Assembly (NCBI GenBank): GCA_017882945.1
Contig: JADGON010000296.1
Location: 1 to 23,174, forward strand
Length of the DNA stretch: 23,174 bases
Origin: Acidimicrobiia bacterium
GTDB lineage: Bacteria; Actinomycetota; Acidimicrobiia; IMCC26256; JAENVU01
Direction: 5' to 3'
This document shows positions 21,654 to 23,174 of the stretch, piece after piece. Numbering within the stretch: the stretch's first letter is position 1; every line of letters begins with the position of its first letter. Under the pieces are notes generated by a model. The model ran no database searches. It was not told where the DNA came from and saw nothing but the letters and a program-made list of their open reading frames with translations. A program made the translations under genes and the position numbers.

Positions 21654-23125
21654 GCACCGCAGAGCAGATGCGGGCGCTGTTCGACCCGCGAGGCGTGGTC
21701 GTCGCCGGTGCGTCGAGCCATCCGGGGAAGTTCGGCTTCGTCGCCCTGCACAACATCTTGAGCCAGGGGTACGAAGGCCAGGTCTACGCGACGAACCGCG
21801 ACGGAGGCACGGTCCTCGGGATCGAGACGGTCGCATCGGTTGACGACCTGCCCGCGGACGCGACCGTCGACCTGGTGTTCGTGTGCACGCCCGCCGCGGC
21901 CAACCTCGAGCTGCTCGCCGCTTGCGCCCGGCGCGGGATCGGCGCCGCGTTCATCACGTCGGCGGGGTACGGCGAGGCCGGTGAGGACGGGCGGCGGGCC
22001 GAGCGCGAGCTGGTCGCCCGAGCCGAGGAGCTCGGCGTGCTCGTGGCCGGCCCCAACGGACAGGGGGTGATCTCCACGCCGTCGAAGCTCTGCGCGCAGA
22101 TCGTCGCTCCGTGTCCTCCGCCCGGCCGCATCGGGGTCGCCAGCCAGTCCGGCAACTTCGTCTCCTCCTTCCAGAACTACGCGGTCCAGACCGGGATCGG
22201 GATCAGCCGGGCGGTCAGCGCCGGAAACGCGGCAATGGTCGGCGTGCCCGACTACCTCGACTTCTACGCACACGATCCGGAGACCGCAGTCGGGCTCGCG
22301 TACGTGGAAGGCATCCGCGACGGTCGCGCGTTCTTCGACCGGCTCCGCGCGATCACCCCGCTACAACCGTTCGTCGTGCTCAAGGGCGGAGCGACCGCGG
22401 GCGGGCAGCGTGCGGCGGCGTCCCACACCGGCGCGCTGGCCAGCGATGACCGCGTGTTCGACGGCATGTGTCGGCAGGCAGGGATCACGCGCGCCGACAC
22501 GGTCGAAGAAGCGTTCGAAGCGGCCGCAACGTTCGCGACCCAGCCGCTGCCGAAGGGGCCGAACGTCGCGGTGGTCACGACGGCGGGCGGTTGGGGCGTC
22601 GTGACCGCCGACGCGATCACCCGATCAGCCGAGCTGGTGCTGGCCGAGATGCCCGAGGACCTGAAGGCCGAGATCGACACGAAGCTGCCGCCCCGGTGGA
22701 GCCGCAACAACCCGATCGACCTCGCGGGCGGCGAGACGCGCGACACCATCCCCGAAGTGCTCGAAATGGTCGCCCGCCATCCGAACATCGACGCGATCGT
22801 GTACCTCGGACTCGGCATCCAGTCGAACCAGGCCCAGCTGATGAAGGACGGTCCGTACTTCCCGGGCGACGGGCTCGAGCGCATCGTCGCGTACCACGAG
22901 CGTCAGGACGAGCGCTTCGCCCGCGCCGCGGCCGAGATCTCGGATGCAACCGGCAAGCCGATCCTCACTGCTACCGAGCTCGCCATCGCCGCGCCCGACA
23001 ACCCGGGTCCGCGCACCGTCCGCGAGACCGGGCGCCTCTGTTACGCCGCGTCGAACCGCGCCGTCACCGCCCTCGGCCACCTGCGTCGCTACGCGCGATG
23101 GCGCGAGCATCGCGGCCTTTCGTGA
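21650..23125 (+). CDS. NDP-forming acyl-CoA synthetase, alpha (CoA-binding, phospho-His) subunit
   Basis: The 491-aa product has a CoA-binding Rossmann domain with GASSHPGKFG (20-29), then succinyl-CoA-ligase-like flavodoxin domains with SQSGNF (165-170) and the active-site AASHTGAL (256-263), where His259 is the expected phosphohistidine. It pairs with the preceding beta subunit to interconvert acyl-CoA, phosphate and NDP with free acid, CoA and NTP. The GPNC motif common in the family reads GPNGQG here (134-139). GTG 21650 forms a GTGA overlap with the beta stop. The C-terminal 80 residues, after ELAIAAPDN, are typical of the family. Whether it runs as a ligase or as an energy-conserving thioesterase-like reaction is open. 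Confidence 0.9.
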   Translation: MSTAEQMRALFDPRGVVVAGASSHPGKFGFVALHNILSQGYEGQVYATNRDGGTVLGIETVASVDDLPADATVDLVFVCTPAAANLELLAACARRGIGAAFITSAGYGEAGEDGRRAERELVARAEELGVLVAGPNGQGVISTPSKLCAQIVAPCPPPGRIGVASQSGNFVSSFQNYAVQTGIGISRAVSAGNAAMVGVPDYLDFYAHDPETAVGLAYVEGIRDGRAFFDRLRAITPLQPFVVLKGGATAGGQRAAASHTGALASDDRVFDGMCRQAGITRADTVEEAFEAAATFATQPLPKGPNVAVVTTAGGWGVVTADAITRSAELVLAEMPEDLKAEIDTKLPPRWSRNNPIDLAGGETRDTIPEVLEMVARHPNIDAIVYLGLGIQSNQAQLMKDGPYFPGDGLERIVAYHERQDERFARAAAEISDATGKPILTATELAIAAPDNPGPRTVRETGRLCYAASNRAVTALGHLRRYARWREHRGLS

Positions 23126-23174
23126 ACGACCGGCGTGAGCGCCGCGTGCACACGCGGCTCCGGATCCTCGCGGG
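23122..23174 (+). CDS. Start of a further gene, truncated by the window edge
   Basis: GTG 23122 overlaps the TGA of the alpha-subunit gene in the GTGA pattern used elsewhere here, and the frame stays open for 17 codons to the window end. The visible residues are strongly basic (NDRRERRVHTRLRIL), which would suit the N terminus of a TetR-type DNA-binding protein, but this is far too short to assign. Another GTG (23135) in a different frame is also open. Confidence 0.35.
   Translation, partial: MNDRRERRVHTRLRILA

Overview
The window looks like chromosomal DNA from a high-GC actinobacterium, most plausibly from the Acidimicrobiia or a related deep actinobacterial lineage. The reasons are a strongly GC-biased third codon position, GTG starts, a single-polypeptide FbiC (CofG and CofH radical-SAM halves fused, the actinobacterial form of the F420 enzyme), an actinobacterial tkt-tal-zwf-pgl pentose-phosphate cluster, and very tight gene packing with many 1-8 nt start/stop overlaps. 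The lineage is an inference; no rRNA or tRNA gene is present to confirm it. I see no CRISPR array, prophage, insertion sequence or transfer-related gene. No stretch over 300 bases lacks a gene; the longest gap (19170-19422) holds a tandem repeat.

Layout, left to right. (1) 7-1094, + strand: a small helical hypothetical protein and a GNAT acetyltransferase. (2) 1225-5689, - strand: operon fbiC -> PfkB/adenosine-kinase-like -> LOG-family nucleotide ribohydrolase. (3) 5760-6920, + strand: an acyl-CoA-dehydrogenase-fold flavoprotein, divergent from fbiC. (4) 6938-13281: pentose phosphate pathway in two - strand transcription units, tkt-tal and zwf-pgl. They are separated by a + strand gene (9093-10163) that fuses a SAM-dependent methyltransferase domain to a MUG/TDG-type mismatch uracil-DNA glycosylase domain. 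opcA, often found between zwf and pgl in actinobacteria, is absent. (5) 13380-19169, - strand: six overlapping genes, GT2 glycosyltransferase -> nagA -> lutA -> lutB -> lutC -> FIST-domain protein. (6) 19170-19422: divergent intergenic region with two perfect 59-bp tandem copies, each containing nested inverted repeats, and three copies of a 14-bp box ending next to a candidate -10 element. (7) 19423-23125, + strand: AMP-forming acyl-CoA synthetase, then beta and alpha subunits of an NDP-forming acyl-CoA synthetase, all joined by 4-nt overlaps, followed by the first codons of a further gene running off the window.

How the genes may work together: block 2 makes the deazaflavin precursor of F420 and may handle adenosine nucleotides. 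Block 4 makes NADPH and pentose phosphates. Block 5 combines GlcNAc-6-P deacetylation with lactate oxidation, the two products expected from MurNAc-6-P cleavage, so a cell-wall recycling role is possible but unproven. Block 6-7 activates a carboxylic acid to its CoA thioester by two different chemistries. The least ordinary items are the methyltransferase-glycosylase fusion, the 59-bp repeat region and the nagA-lutABC-FIST operon.
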